Of a stretch of 64,000 nt of DNA, positions 1-38,645 are shown in pieces (position 1 is the stretch's first letter; each line of letters begins with the position of its first letter). Location of the stretch: contig JAXDDX010000124.1 of assembly GCA_034670405.1 (NCBI GenBank), forward strand, positions 119,501-183,500, given 5' to 3'. Under the pieces are notes generated by a model. It ran no database searches, was not told the origin of the DNA, and saw nothing but the letters and a program-made list of their open reading frames with translations. Made by a program: the position numbers and the translations under genes. The stretch is from Hoplostethus atlanticus (taxonomy: Eukaryota > Chordata > Actinopteri > Trachichthyiformes > Trachichthyidae).

Positions 1-164
<164 letters not shown>

Positions 165-1370
165 GAAAAGGGGTAAGAGGTGAGAGGATTAAACAGCACC
201 ACTACCTTCTCCCATCTACGAGGACACAAAGACCCACCCTCTACACATCCCCCCACCCCTCTCTTGTCCCTCCATCCCCCCACCCCAGGGTACACATTTC
301 TAGTTTTGTTTATTTTATTTTTGCCAACCATATCCACAACAACAACCTCGCCCATCATTGGACACTCGCCGTATTTTTTGTTTCACTCCCAGCTGCTGTT
401 CGTTTTTAGGTTTGTTTTTTTTTTTAGTTCAAGATGGTGATACTGGATTGTTTTTCTAAACCCCCGATTTAACCCACCCCCCCTTTTTTTTTTTTTTTTT
501 TTTTAGACAGCAAGCATAAAAAAAACGGCTTATTGAATAATTTGTGTCAAAGTACAAGGTAACTAACTCATGCAAGACGAGTTTTAGAAGATGTCTTTGT
601 TTTGTGTGCGGAAGGAATGAATATGGCATTGTATTTTATGGATGTTATACCATCACCTGTCATAGATAACCCACATTTTGTGAATAAAACTGGCAAAGTG
701 GACAGAGCGCATCAGTTTGGGTTCCCCCATGGATGCTTATCTTTTCTCTGCTTTTATTGGATATTGGATTATCTTGTTCAGACTTGTTCAGACTTGTTCA
801 CCATATCAATCCTGAGACCTTTGGCACTGATTCGTCAGAAACTCTCTTACACTCTAGGTTTTCATCTCCCCTGTTTCTCAGACACCCTAGCCTTCTTACG
901 TCTATACACATTCAGTCTGAATTGACTGACAACGATTTGTACATGGGAGTTGAATCTAGGGGGATGTGTACATTGTAAACTAAGTGGTGGATTCAAGTCG
1001 TGCTTGATTGAAAATTACAACACGGTTGTTAGCTCCAGGACTTGTTATTAGGCACTTTGTACTGTATGTCTATGGCAAATGCCTAACTAGTGAACTGTAT
1101 ATGATCGGGGACAATAGGGGGGAGGCTCTACGTTTGAAACGCCATATTCTGCGATCTAGAAAAGCAAAGAGGACTAAGCAGAGTCACTAGCCACCTGGAC
1201 TTTGTCTTTGCTCAGTGTTTTTTTTTGCCCTGTGTAAAAAAAAAAAAAAAAAGCAAATAACAAAAATATTCAGTGTATTGATTTTCAGAAGTTTATATTG
1301 TATTTTTGATCATTTGTTTTTTGATTTTGGAAGTTCATGGTGAAGAAATAAAATGCATAAAAAGTCATTG
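165..1370 (+). other. surf4: surf4 3' untranslated region
   Basis: No coding potential is seen after the stop. The tract is T/A-rich with pyrimidine runs near 230-290 and 480-505 and an A-run at 1237-1252. It ends at the AATAAA at 1347-1352, followed by a GT/T-rich stretch. Extent is inferred from that signal; transcript data were not available. Confidence 0.7.
1347..1352 (+). terminator. surf4: Polyadenylation signal AATAAA of surf4
   Basis: This is a canonical hexamer about 1.2 kb after the surf4 stop. The downstream sequence contains TTGTCTGAGTC and then GGTTTTTAG, a plausible GU/U-rich element. Cleavage would fall near 1365-1375. Confidence 0.65.
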
Positions 1371-2505
1371 TCTGAGTCAAGGTTTTTAGTTCTTGTCATG
1401 ACGTTCTCAGAGTTGTAAGGAAAATTTCAATCAAATAGTAATGTAACTAAATACCTACTGAGCAAGACAATGAATAAAGGACACATAAGCGAAGGATTTG
1501 TGAGGACCCACTGAAAATCATTACTTTTGAGAAGAGGAAGATTAAAACAAACAAAGAAGTATTGCCAAATGGAATGAAATTGTGGAAGTTATTGATAGAT
1601 ATTGGAACAGTAACAGTGGATTGTTGTAAGGTAGGAGATGAGCAAAGACAGACCTCTAATGGACTATCCAAGTTCAGTACATGGGGATATTTCATGATTT
1701 TCACCCGTGGTGTTTATGATACAGCATCTATAGGGAACCCTGTCTCATGATGTAATGGGCTTTTGATTTATGTCATGCTTGATGATAATCATTGTTTGAT
1801 TGTATATTTGTCTGTTTTGAGTGTCAATTTTGTTACATCAAAATGTACTTATCTGCAACCACTTAACCAGACACCATGCTCCATACAACCAGATGCCATG
1901 AACATCAAATAACATTTATTAGACTCCAATGATCAGGTCCCATAACCTGAAACACAGAATGTTAAAAAAAAAACAATTCGTAGAGCAATGATGTAGACTT
2001 TAAGAAAGAGGACCAGATACAGACAGAAACATGAAATAGACGTGACCTGGGATGTAGTGAGGGATAAACCCGCCTCTAAATTCAGCATACCCATCTTTTA
2101 TTTGCAGAATTAAGTTTACCCACCTATTTATGCTCACATAAACTTTTATTATATAAATTCATAATGGATATCACAGTGAGTAGTTACAAACTGATGCAAG
2201 TTCTATGAACATGGGGTCTTTTAAGGGGAAAAACATGTAACTAAGTAAATTGTGAAAGTAAGTTTGATTTTTGTTGATGGTGCTTGTTTGGGCTCTTGCT
2301 GCCTTCACGAGCTCCCAGCCAATTGGATTGAAAATAGATTCATTTCCCGAGGTTTCAAGTGCACACTAGGGCCACCTGCTGGTCACAAGAATAGAGCAGG
2401 CAAGTCTATTGTAGATGAAAGCTGCGATGTGTGTAATAGTTGGGCTAGTGAATGAAACTACTGATGTGAATAAAGGAGGTCTTTCCTTACATCCGTAATT
2501 CAAAA
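1371..2505. other. Spacer between surf4 and ass1
   Basis: This AT-rich spacer of roughly 1.1 kb contains no convincing gene. The short open frames in both directions lack family resemblance and codon bias. The only feature I would single out is the CTCF-type core at 2371-2382. Confidence 0.6.
2371..2382 (-). promoter_or_regulatory. CTCF-type core motif between surf4 and ass1
   Basis: The + strand reads GCCACCTGCTGG; its complement CCAGCAGGTGGC fits every position of the vertebrate CTCF core (CCASYAGRKGGC). It sits about 1 kb after the surf4 poly(A) signal and about 230 bp before the probable ass1 exon 1, where an insulator would be expected. Binding is inferred from the motif only. Confidence 0.5.
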
Positions 2506-2510
2506 CTGTC

Positions 2511-2600
2511 CGCCAACCAATCCATTCATGAAGCACTCCGTGGATGAGGCTACTAACGTCATCGATGACGTAAAGATGTGAAAACGATACATCACTCACT
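2511..2600 (+). promoter_or_regulatory. ass1: Probable ass1 core promoter: CCAAT box and ATF/CREB palindrome
   Basis: Upstream of non-coding exon 1 there is a CCAAT box at 2517-2521 (AACCAATCC). About 35 bp further on, 2556-2571 (ACGTCATCGATGACGT) is a perfect 16-bp palindrome holding two opposed TGACGT half-sites, flanked by TA and AA. No TATA box is seen. Mammalian ASS1 is induced by glucagon/cAMP, so a CRE/ATF element fits its known physiology. The transcription start was not determined; I place it loosely near 2600 from the position of the donor at 2731. Confidence 0.5.
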
Positions 2601-2730
2601 GCACTGCTGCCTGCCTCGCCACAGCCACAGACACAGACACTCACGCGAGTGGAAGAGAGACCTACTACAACAGACTACTACTGCCCCCAGCTCTCCCTTT
2701 AAAAACAAACAAAAAAAAAATCTGTATTCG
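2600..2730 (+). other. ass1: ass1 exon 1 (5' untranslated), start approximate
   Basis: A strong donor (TTCG|gtaagt) at 2730/2731 lies upstream of the first coding exon, which begins 27 nt before its ATG, so a non-coding first exon is needed. From about 2580 to the donor there is no ATG, so no upstream ORF is visible here. The left edge is a guess. Confidence 0.5.
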
Positions 2731-3218
2731 GTAAGTACTACTGCCTTTTGTGTTTTCACATTTCGATTTAACGTTTGATGACTTTCACAGTGGCTGCAAA
2801 ATCTGTTGAACTTGGCGATCTTATTGTTGTCGGCTAGCTCGTTAGCAAACTGGTTCGGCAAGTTTTCTTGCACGCTTCTGCTTCTGTACTGCATGGCTTT
2901 AGGAAGACGCAGGGACAGGATATGAAATGTCTGCCAGGGTGTCGTCATCTTCCGATCTGACAGCTACTGCTGCCAAGATCAGAGGAGCCCTTCGAGAGTC
3001 AAAAAATCAATAAACATGTTTTTGATATAAATCAGTTTTCTGTGTCGGATATCGTTAATTTGAGTGAAGAGGATTGACGTAAGCTCAGGTATACCCAGGT
3101 TCTGCGTTAGCCACTTATCTCAACCCAGGGCTGAGATGAGTGGCTCAGTGATTGAGCTACGTGGCTCTTACATTTCATTGCTTCTCCACAGGTGCCTGCA
3201 CAGACTGACAAACTCATC

Positions 3219-28698
<25,480 letters not shown>

Positions 28699-29100
28699 AG
28701 TGTTGGAGTTCTGCGGACCTTCATCACTTTCTCCACTGTGTCTTCAGCAGTAGTCGGTTTAGACCAACATTAGACCCCCATGTTGCGTCCCTCTTGTCTT
28801 GGGTCGTCCGGGTACCTAACACGCTAGCGATGCCACCAGACTCCAATTAAGTAAAATCTTACTACTAAGATAAGATCTGCTAAGAAAAATACGTAAAACC
28901 TGACATTACAGGCTACATGACATCATGAGAGGCTGCCAAATTTTCTTTTTGATTTACTGATTATCTGAATAGATGTTTTATCCCTTTGTCTGCTATTTCC
29001 TGGATGTTTCTGCTTCTTGGTGTGCATTAGTAGGTCAGTAATTGAACCAGGAAATCTGTTACAATAATAAAAAGACAATTGTATTTTGCTTTCTCTGCTC
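28699..29100 (+). other. ass1: ass1 3' untranslated region with poly(A) signal
   Basis: Non-coding sequence follows the TAA at 28696-28698. The first good AATAAA is at 29066-29071, followed by TTGTATTTTGCTTTC and further T/GT-rich sequence. That predicts a 3'UTR of about 390 nt. Confidence 0.7.
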
Positions 29101-30793
29101 TTTTCTTTTATTGTATTTGTTGACAGAATTCATTATAGAGAAGGACACAAGCCTTTATCACCAGTTTATATGCCAAAAACATGTTAACAACCTGTTTAAT
29201 CCTCACTGGAATCTGATAGTGATTAATAGTTGATGGCTTTGCCACAGAGGCTGTGTATTTATTAATGCCTGGCTGTTTAACTCTTCAGACATTATGAGCG
29301 CTGCTCCGTGAAGATCTGGGGGCATGGAGGACACTGTATCATATTTATAACATGAAGATGAAGCGGTGGCATTGCAGGAGTTAGGCACAGTCAAAAGTCG
29401 ACTTGGCGGCTGGCTGATAGCCACCGGAGCAGAAGTGATAAGGCTATTTCCGAGCTCAAATGGCACAAGTCAGGTGGAAGGAAAGCCAATTGGCCAGATA
29501 TGTATATTTCCCTGCTCTCAGCATGTCGAGGCTTGGAGAATGGAGAAGGGAGGATGGAGGGATGGGCATTTGAGACAAAGACTGAACTAAAAGACTAAAT
29601 GTAGTGTGAGTCATTACTTGTTAAGAAAAACAACTAAACTGTTGGCATGAGCATGGTGTGTATGCTTTCTACTGCTTTTCTACTCACTTATGGGCTATGG
29701 ATAAAAAATAATCTTCATATAATGAAATATAGCACCTTAAGCTTAAATACGTTTACTAGTACACTGAGTAACATCACAAGTAAGAGTTACAACACAAGAA
29801 AATACAATTTGTCAAAATAATGGAAATGCCACAATAAAAATTTCAAAATAAATTACAATTACAAAGGCAGCTACACAGATGAGTCTTAAGTTGCCAGTTA
29901 GATAATCACCAGTGATCAGTGGTGATAATCACCACTCTATGTCCCTAAATTGAAGGTGCATCAGTCACAAAAACTGCCAAATCATGACAACGTATGCCAA
30001 ACACAGACAAAGAGGAACACTGGTTGGAAGTCAAAGCTCACCAACAGGAATAGACTCATTTAACAGGATGTTTACTGAATGTCACAACACTACGCTGCAC
30101 CCTCAAAAACTACCACAGAACTGAATCAATACCTATGTGACGCAGACAAACAAACGAATAGGAGCAAAAACATAACCTCTTTGGCAGAAGTAACAAAAAC
30201 TGTGCGTCACACGTTTCGCAAAGCTTGTAGTTATGGCAGTGCTGCCAAAAGCTAATCATCCCATCCCATACACACTGCTAAAGAAATTCAAGAGTGATTT
30301 CATGAACACCAGGATGAAGTCATACGCCTTCCCAATGACAAGATCTAAACATCGAACCTTCGTGGGACGTTCTGGTATAGTGTCAAATAGATTCCCACCC
30401 CAGTTATCCCTCACATAAGTGGAAGCTTTCCTTCTCCAAGTCCCACTAGACTTAGTTCAGGACTTGTATGTCTAAAAGCATGTCTTATTAGCTGCTTGAT
30501 ATACTGTTAGGTGGCTCCATTATTTTGTCAACCCCCTGTATATTTCAATATGCTCCATAGTATATCATTATCACCCTTCACAATCTATAGGACACACCAG
30601 CTCACTCTGGCTCTTGCTGTGTGTATCCCTCCCTTGTCACCACAACTGAAAGGTGTCAGTCCCACATTGAGGTGCTGGGTGAGGTGGGCCTCATGGTAGA
30701 TTTGCACAGGCAGAGGAGACCCCCTGCCAGGTCTAATGGGCAATGAGGGATCCTCGGACCCTTTCAGTCCCGCAAGAGCACCTCAGCCCCTGC

Positions 30794-32124
30794 TCAATTA
30801 CACGGCAGGCGTCTCAGTCTTTGCCTGGTCAATTACCAGCCAGCCCCTGCATTTACAGGCGCGCACACACACACAGGTTGCAAGATAATCATCTTCCAAA
30901 ATTGCCCGGTAAGAATGAAGGGATGGATGGAGAGGTATTCAGATTAGTCAGTCAAGCTGAAGGGGAGGTAGGAGGGGACGGGACAGCTATCAATCTCAAT
31001 CTGGCTTCGGCGGTTTGAGGAGGAGGATCGTGGCGACCTTTCAACTTTGCCTGCTTCTCGAAGGATATGATCCTGGGGAAATGCTGACGGATAGGTGTCT
31101 TGTACGGTGTGTGTGTGTGTTGTGGAAGGAGAAAGATGGTTTCTGTATGTGAGATTTAAATGTGAGCTCATTTTGATTTAAAGGCAGGCGTCTTTAATCA
31201 GGGATCTTGTGTGCGTTTACGTGAACACCTGGAAACACATCCTCCAACCCACCCACCTACCACATCTCATATTCCAGCCCCTCATCTGCCCCCCCCCCCC
31301 CCTCCCACCTGTCCACCCAGTCAGCCAGGTATGAAAACTGGCTGACACCTGACCAAGGGAATTAATCATCCTTGACCCCTCGCCAATTACCCCTCATTAC
31401 CAGGTCTGTGTCTACCTCTCAGGGGAGAGCGGTGTAACAAAAGTGCAACATGAAAGTCAGTGGAGTCACAGGATGGAGCCCTAATGGACACTGTGTGAGA
31501 CTGTGTCTGTCTCCTCAGGAGCCCCCTGTCGACTGACCTTCAAGTCCTTGTCACTCTCTTACAGCACATGTTACAAAGGAGGCTATTGTTCGGGATTGCT
31601 GTGACCTCTTGAGATGGAGAGCCAAGGGCCACTGGCAATGAGAGGGCAGCCATGCAGAGAAACTGATGATTTGGGGCTGGAATTTACGAGAAATTGTGAA
31701 AACACTTGATTTGAAAGTGTGGGTATTTCTTGTGTCTTTTCCTCTCCTTTATCCGGCTGCCCTCGCTGTATGCCAGTCTATATATGTCTCTCTCTTCTTT
31801 CTCTCTCTATCACTCAATTCAAAAGAGAATAAAAAAAAATGTTTCAGGCATTTTCAATATGCAATTCACTAAATCTGCATGGGTCGAAGTTGCATATTCA
31901 TCTGGGGAAAAAAGGAAATAACGGAACAAAGCACATGGCGACGGCTCCTGTCTCGGACCCATCAGAATATTCTGTGGTCATTCAATCCCTGCTCCCCGTC
32001 TACCTGTCTGTGTGGAGAAGGCTCCTATGTTCACTTACTTCGCCTCATAAACGGCAGGCCGCACAATGACACAGGGAACAATGACCACAGGAGGGGGGGG
32101 GGGGGGTCAATTACCACCAATTAG
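30794..32124. promoter_or_regulatory. Recurring (T/C)CAATTAC homeodomain-type motifs
   Basis: TCAATTAC occurs at 30794-30801, 30829-30836 and 32107-32114, CCAATTAC at 31383-31390 and CCAATTAG at 32117-32124. AATTAATCATCC lies at about 31360. CAATTA is a homeodomain core. The spacing and unique sequence context suggest enhancer material; a target gene cannot be told from here. Confidence 0.3.
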
Positions 32125-35100
32125 AAGCCGAAGTGGTTCCCGTTTATTATGGTTTGTGTGTAACCCAAGCCCAGGCCCTATTGTAATGTCAGCCCCCCTG
32201 TGTCTGGTCCTCGCCCTGCATCACCTGCCTCCAGGGTTCCCAAGTACGCGCTGCAAGAGTGTGGTGGAGCATGAAAAGGGAGGTCTGGCCCTTGAGAGGT
32301 TTCCACATCGTCTGCATTTCATGATTTGGTGCATTACCTTATTCTGAATAACACATCAAGATGTTCTCCGTCCATGTCTTCATTGTATTTCTGTCTTGGG
32401 TATTAAAGATTTTACTCAACCTGTCTGTTTTGTCATAGCACCATCACAGTGTATACTTCATCCATGCCTATATGAAGAGCACTTAGGAATATCTGAATAA
32501 ACTGTCAATGCAGCAAAACACAAATGTCGCTTCTTGTTTGCTTGCGATTACACTTAATGCTCCTTTACTTAGCAAGTTAGGGGTTAATGGAATCATCCCC
32601 TGAGGTTTGGACAGAAAGCTAATGGGCCTGGAAAAGATGATGTCACTCTCCCACTGCCGAGAGACAATGGGAGATTTACAACTAACCAAGATACCAAGCC
32701 GATAGCTTTACTGTACTATTTATTATTTATATGTATTATTTATATGGTTTTTAATATTTACTGGTAGTACTGCATAAAGTACAGCCCTGGGGTAAAACGT
32801 AATATTCAGAGGAAGAGCAGCTCACATCCTTGAGATTCTCAGACAACTCTCATGGATTTGTCGCTGATGCACCAAAGTTGTCCTGGTGTGGTGACTAGGT
32901 CTGACTAAAAGAGGACTGTGAAAGTCATGCTGAATAAAACTACTGTATATATCAAAGGAATGTAGAAATTTCCAATATTTGTTGATTATATTCTTTAGTT
33001 GAAAATACTCAAAAAAATACCCAAAATGTCCATAGTGCAGAAATGCAACTGATGCACTTCAACAGCGTTGACTTCGCTGTAATAGAGGAAATGACCACTT
33101 CATTCATACTCTATTGAAACTTGATATACTGCCAGAACATCAAGAGACCATCTGTGAGGAACCATCAAAATCAAGTGGGATATACACTTTGCCTTCCAGG
33201 CTAGACAACATCCATGGATCCTGTGTGTGTGTGTGTGTGTGTGCAATGTGTTCCTTGATGTTGAAGCCTATTTTCTCGTGTCAAAGGACACCCATACGGT
33301 GATTTCCTAAAGATCTATAGACAGATGGGGGGCCATTACGGTCAAAGCCCCTGGCTTTGTTTGGCCTGAGCCAGTGATGAAATATTGATGGAAAAATAGA
33401 AATATTTTGCCTGCTGCTCAATGTTGCCCATCTAAAAGGGTTAATGAGTGTGAGGACTTTCCTGTCTCCTGTTACAGCAATATGTAGCTCTACTACCACT
33501 AACATTGACTAGACTGGAGTCACTAGTCTCTAAGGGGTAATGATAATCGATAGCCTTTTACAATACCAGATTAAGTTACCCTATTGTCATTTTCTAGTAC
33601 TTTGTGGCTATGTTGAGTTCAAGATTTACTTTCTAAACCACCAGGAGTAGAAACGTTGGTCTTTTCTGAGCCATCATCATCATCTTTGTTCATTAGTGCT
33701 GCTGTAGTTGTGAGTCATTGTATTAGTCACACTATTAAGAGCATGAACTTTAGTCCTTTCAAATCCTGGAAGCATTTCATATCAGTATAATCTTGAGTCA
33801 ATCCCGATAATGCAATCATTATTTATCATTAAGTTTGGGAACTCTAGGACTGCTCTCTTACTGTAGATGTATATCAACCTGCACCTTTGTTTGTATTTAT
33901 TTGTACGTCACCTCGCTGACCAGCCCCTAAGAGTTTAATAATACAGCACCAAACTTCACCTACCTGTTCTTTTATTTCTTGTACTTTCATATCTTCTATA
34001 CATTCTCCCAAGAGGTCTCTATATCTTTGTATACCAAAAGACTCACCACAGATGCACTGAACCTGCTTTTGACCATTTGAGGTAGTCACCAATACTTCTG
34101 TGAGCTACAGTATATAAGTCTGTTTCCAGATCTGTGTGCCGGAGTAAACAAGGATTTCAATCTGCTGCAGAGATCCTTAACTGTTCTTACCTGTTGAGCC
34201 CGGTATTAAACTTTCCATTCCTTTGGTAAACATACAGACTAGCCTAAGGTCCGGGGCCCACCTGTACATGTATGAATCAATGTAAGATTACAGTCTGTGG
34301 TAGGTATTCTGCAACTGTATTTCAGGCCCTCTGACCTACTCTTCTGTCTTAAGTCTTTCACTGGACCCTGGCCTCTACCCCCATAACCAGCTGTATTAAA
34401 AATCCACCTTCACCATTACACCCTCCTCTACTTCCCAGATCCCCGGGGCAGTAGTAATGCAGCATGTTTATCAAATCAATAGATTTATCTCCCTCCCTTG
34501 CCAGGGACTTTGCTCTTGCTCTGGCTATCCCTCTCCCCCTATCTGCTCTCCCAGGGGTCTACTGGTGGGGTTTGTTTGCTGGCACACACTCATTATGTCC
34601 TTCGATCTGTTGCTCTGCTAGGTGATGAATGGATGAGAGGCCTATCAGGTTCAAGGTGGCGATGCTGGTAACTTTGTCTGTCTCTAAATGTTTAATGGCA
34701 CTGGTTATTTGGTTGTTATGTTGTGTGTTATGATGGATGGTAATGCAATATATGTTTTTACTATGATGTTTGACGTTCGCTAGAGGGGATGGAGGCTATT
34801 TGGGTTGGGCGTTTACTTGGTCTTCATCGTAGGGTCTGAAATCATAGTTCAAGCCATTTCTGGGAAATACGTTTCAGCAGTCATTTTATCTCACTGCCGT
34901 ACAGTACATTCGGTGTAGCGTGGATTCTATTTTTGGATTCTAATCTATTTTTGGATTCTAATTCTAATTCTAATTTGGATTCTAATAGAATTTGATGTCA
35001 TGCCGCCTTAAAGATGATCCACCTATACACTTTGGTTTAGGATTGCTTGCCACTGTGCACCTCAGTAAGGATGGATGAAACACACAGCAGTAGGCGAGGA

Positions 35101-35578
35101 TTTTTTTTTCTCGCAAACAGATTTAAAACCAACAGAGTACATCAAAGATGGTCCGTTCCACTCTCAAAATCCATCAGCCCACCATAATCTGTGGTCTTGA
35201 GGTGCTGAAAGGAATCAAAACACTGGTTGCTTTGGATGAATAAAAAAAGATTCTGTCCATCTCCCAAGCCCTGCCTGCTGATATGCTTTTATTTCTGTCA
35301 TACCTGGTGTTTGGATTTGAACGGTGCCTCATGTCAGTTTTTAAGAACTTTTTTGATGGCTTGTTCAGTGGTGACAGCAGAAGAATTACCAGCAAAAAAC
35401 ACTCTTTGTCAGCTCACAGTGCAAAGAGCTCACAAACAAGCCCATTTAGCTATTATTTCCTCTCAGTCACAGATACACACAGCAAAGCGAACATTTCTCA
35501 AGAAAAATGGGCAACTGAGGGAGAGGAAAAGAATAGGACAGGTGGAGAGAGAGGCCAGGAGAGAGGGATGGAGAAAAT

Positions 35579-35593
35579 GGGGGGGGGGGGGGG
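35579..35593 (+). repeat. Poly(G) run, 15 bp
   Basis: An uninterrupted G15 tract. Similar runs are G14 at 32093-32106 and G12 at 35738-35749. They are assembly- and polymerase-difficult and possibly G-quadruplex forming. Confidence 0.9.
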
Positions 35594-36299
35594 ATTATTG
35601 GAGCCAGGGAGGGGTCATGGTGTCCCAGTGGAGAGAAATAGTGGAAAACATCCGTAATTTTCACTGCGGGATCCCATGTAATTGAGTCATTTAAAATACA
35701 GATACAGAGCTGAATCAAAGCAAAGTGGCTTGGGGTTGGGGGGGGGGGGTAGCTGCAAAGAAAAAAGGAAGAGAAGAAAAAACAAGGAGGTAGAAGTGTA
35801 GGTCTCCCATTATTGTACAAAGCTGGTCTGTTTTCCTTTTTTCATCCATCAATCTTCTCTTTCGAGGCACGATGTTACCTGTCACAGATTTTTTATTTGT
35901 CCTTTATGGTACACTTTCCCCTGCCATGATACTACTGTGTTACTCTCTTTTCACTCTATCAAAATGATACTTATTGCAGTCAATGCATTTCTAACTGTTT
36001 TCTTCATAGTTTCTCTTAGTCTGTTGTTTTCTGATGGGTACACACTCAAGCGAAGGATCCGTTTTCTTGGTATGTGCCTTTGAAGTTCCAAGAAATGATG
36101 TGTTTATTTTGAAGAGACAGTGTGCAGTTGCATTAACTGTGGCAGCAAACTGCATCTTCCGGAACAGGTGCAAAGGACAGAATCGCAAATTTACAGAAAA
36201 ACAGAAACATTTGGATTAGTCTAAAACTCGTAAAACTATGGTAATATGTGGAAAATATCACAATAATATACACAGTGAAAGACAGAAATTCTAGCTACT

Positions 36300-36301
<2 letters not shown>

Positions 36302-36339
<38 letters not shown>
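36302..36339. repeat. (CT)n microsatellite, 38 bp
   Basis: A nearly pure CT run in the ass1/fubp3 spacer. Confidence 0.95.
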
Positions 36340-36342
<3 letters not shown>

Positions 36343-38404
36343 TTTCTCTGTGCATGTGTGTGTGAGATAAGGAACAACAAAATTCAACAGTGTGCAGACT
36401 ATACATGTAATGTCTAGTTATTGTTATCATGTGATTCATTTAGTTTGTGGGGATATTGCCATATTTTCTTCCAGCATGGCGTAGGATTTATGGTGTCACT
36501 AACTTTTAGTCGCTGCTTCTCTCTCCACACCGACAATGTGTTTTTGAATGAAAGCTGGGCTGGGATACCTAAGAGGTCTCTGGATGAAACAGTATCCCTT
36601 TCTGTATCCTGCCTTTAGAAATTTATGTCCATAGCAGAACCATGGCAATTATACAGCAATTACAGTTTCATATGGCCTGCTATTTTGAGAGAGAGAGAGA
36701 AGGGCGGAGGTAAAAAGCTCAGTAGCTAAAAAGAATAAGTGCGCCAATATTGGTGTTCCATTTCACAACACAAGGAAGGATTCGTCCAGCTGGGTATGTA
36801 ATCCACTTGTCGAACCACAGAAACATCTAATCTTCACTACAATATATGAAAAAAATGATTATACAGCACACATTATCGATTTCTTGAACTTTTGAACAAG
36901 GTGCCATTTTATGTATCTGATAGACTAGCTTTTCTTGAGAGGACAAAAGCTTTGTTGAACTCAAGCATGGCCTTTACACTCACTTGATGAACCATGGGTA
37001 CAAGAGTCTATTCTCTGCAAGACAATGAGGGAGGAAGCTGTATCAACGACACTTGATCAGCCTACTATGATAACCACAGCCCCGCACACCACCCCCTTCA
37101 CCCCTCACACACACACATACCATCCTGTTCTATTCTAACTCAGTTCCCACTGCTTGATTGGCAGGACTCCAGAGACCCACACCTGCTTTGACTACCCTTA
37201 CTTTTCTAGGCTCTTTGAGCGGGTGGGGGCTGAATTTTTAATGATTGTCTGCATGTGTGTGTGTGTGTGTCTGGGTGTTCTTGCATCCAAGCACACATTC
37301 ATGTATGCATGTCTGTCTGTATAGGAGTGCCTGACTGACCCTTTGATGCCAGATTTCTAACATAATTTCCCAGCCACCTCTGGGTCTGAATACATTGGAT
37401 AGCACATGGTAGCAATATGTTACCAGGGCCAGATCATACTTCAGTCATGCTAAATTGGAGGTCTTCATTTAGAGTTGCTGGTCTGGCAACAGCCCCCTGC
37501 TCCCACTTAATTTCTCCTCTTCTTTTTTGGAGGTGATAACATGCCCAGGGGCTGACAAGGAAGGAAAATTGATCTCTCTATGGGTGTCTGTTAGACACAG
37601 CAGTCCCATGGAACGTCAATCTGCTTGTCTCAGAGACGAGCATGTTGCACATAAACCTATATAGAATCAGATATTTAAGAGTAAAGAACTAGAAACTATC
37701 TTTACAAATACATTTTTATTTTGTGGTTCATACATATTCTATTATACTGATAACATTTATTACTGTGCACCACAAACCAATCAGTATATAATCGTCAATT
37801 TGTATACAACATTAGGAAAATGTGCACTTGTCAAGAAGAAAGGACTATGTTTGGAAGTAAGCATCTCTGTCTACCAGGCAGTCACAGACATAGCTTAAAT
37901 AACTTTGGCTATTTGAACTGTTTTTTAATTCTTATGTATTCACTAGGCCACACATTCATTTTAGACCTTACTGGCCAACTACCCTCATTGAGGTTTGGAT
38001 ACAATTTATGGAGCAGGAACTGTTTTGCATAAACAGTTTGGAAATTTGCGGCAATTTTACTCTCTTCTGCCTAGCTGCTGGCATTTTCCAGATGTGCAAC
38101 AATGGATGTTTCCACATGTGCGGCAAGGGGGAAATCCAATATTCCTCAATTTTCATTTCGTTCTGTCAGCCAGGAATTGTCTGATTCTGACAAGATAGAT
38201 TATAATGTTGGAGCAACAAAATGGCAAAAGTCAACTTAAAACATCCATGTGGCCCTGTAGAGGGAACTATAAAATATGTTATGGCTATTGTTTTCCCACT
38301 TTAATAAATACTTGCATGCTGGGCCTATGTCCAGAGAACCATGAAATAGATTAAAGTTGTAAAGTTATCCATTATCCAAATCAGAGGAACGCATGAGGGC
38401 ACAT

Positions 38405-38645
38405 GGGCAGCAGGGTGGCACAGTGAATAGGGGACAATCCTTGAAATGGAGGACTTGGATTCAAGCCCCCATATGTCACCAAGCCTCTGCCCTGCTGAAG
38501 TGTCCTTGAGCAAGACACTAAATCCCTACTAGATGTAGGGGTGCCATTCTATGACTGACCCTGTACTCTGACCTCCCTGTGGAGGGAGAAAATACATTTT
38601 CACTACTGTGATGAATAAAGTATAACATCATTATCATGATTATTA
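38405..38645 (+). mobile_element. tRNA-derived SINE, second family
   Basis: An A-box-like GTGGCACAGTGAATAGG and a B-box-like GGATTCAAGCCC are followed by the fish-SINE body word CCTTGAGCAAGACACTAAAT. The tail is GATGAATAAAGTATAACATC. The copy is decayed relative to a tRNA. Confidence 0.6.

Noticed and set aside
33874-34092. - strand 72-residue frame in the spacer
   Set aside because: It looks mildly protein-like but matches no family I know, and has no promoter, splice or poly(A) context. It may be repeat-derived; left unassigned.
35227-35685. 152-residue + strand frame
   Set aside because: It runs through a purine-rich and poly(G) tract with low complexity and no domain; a chance open frame.
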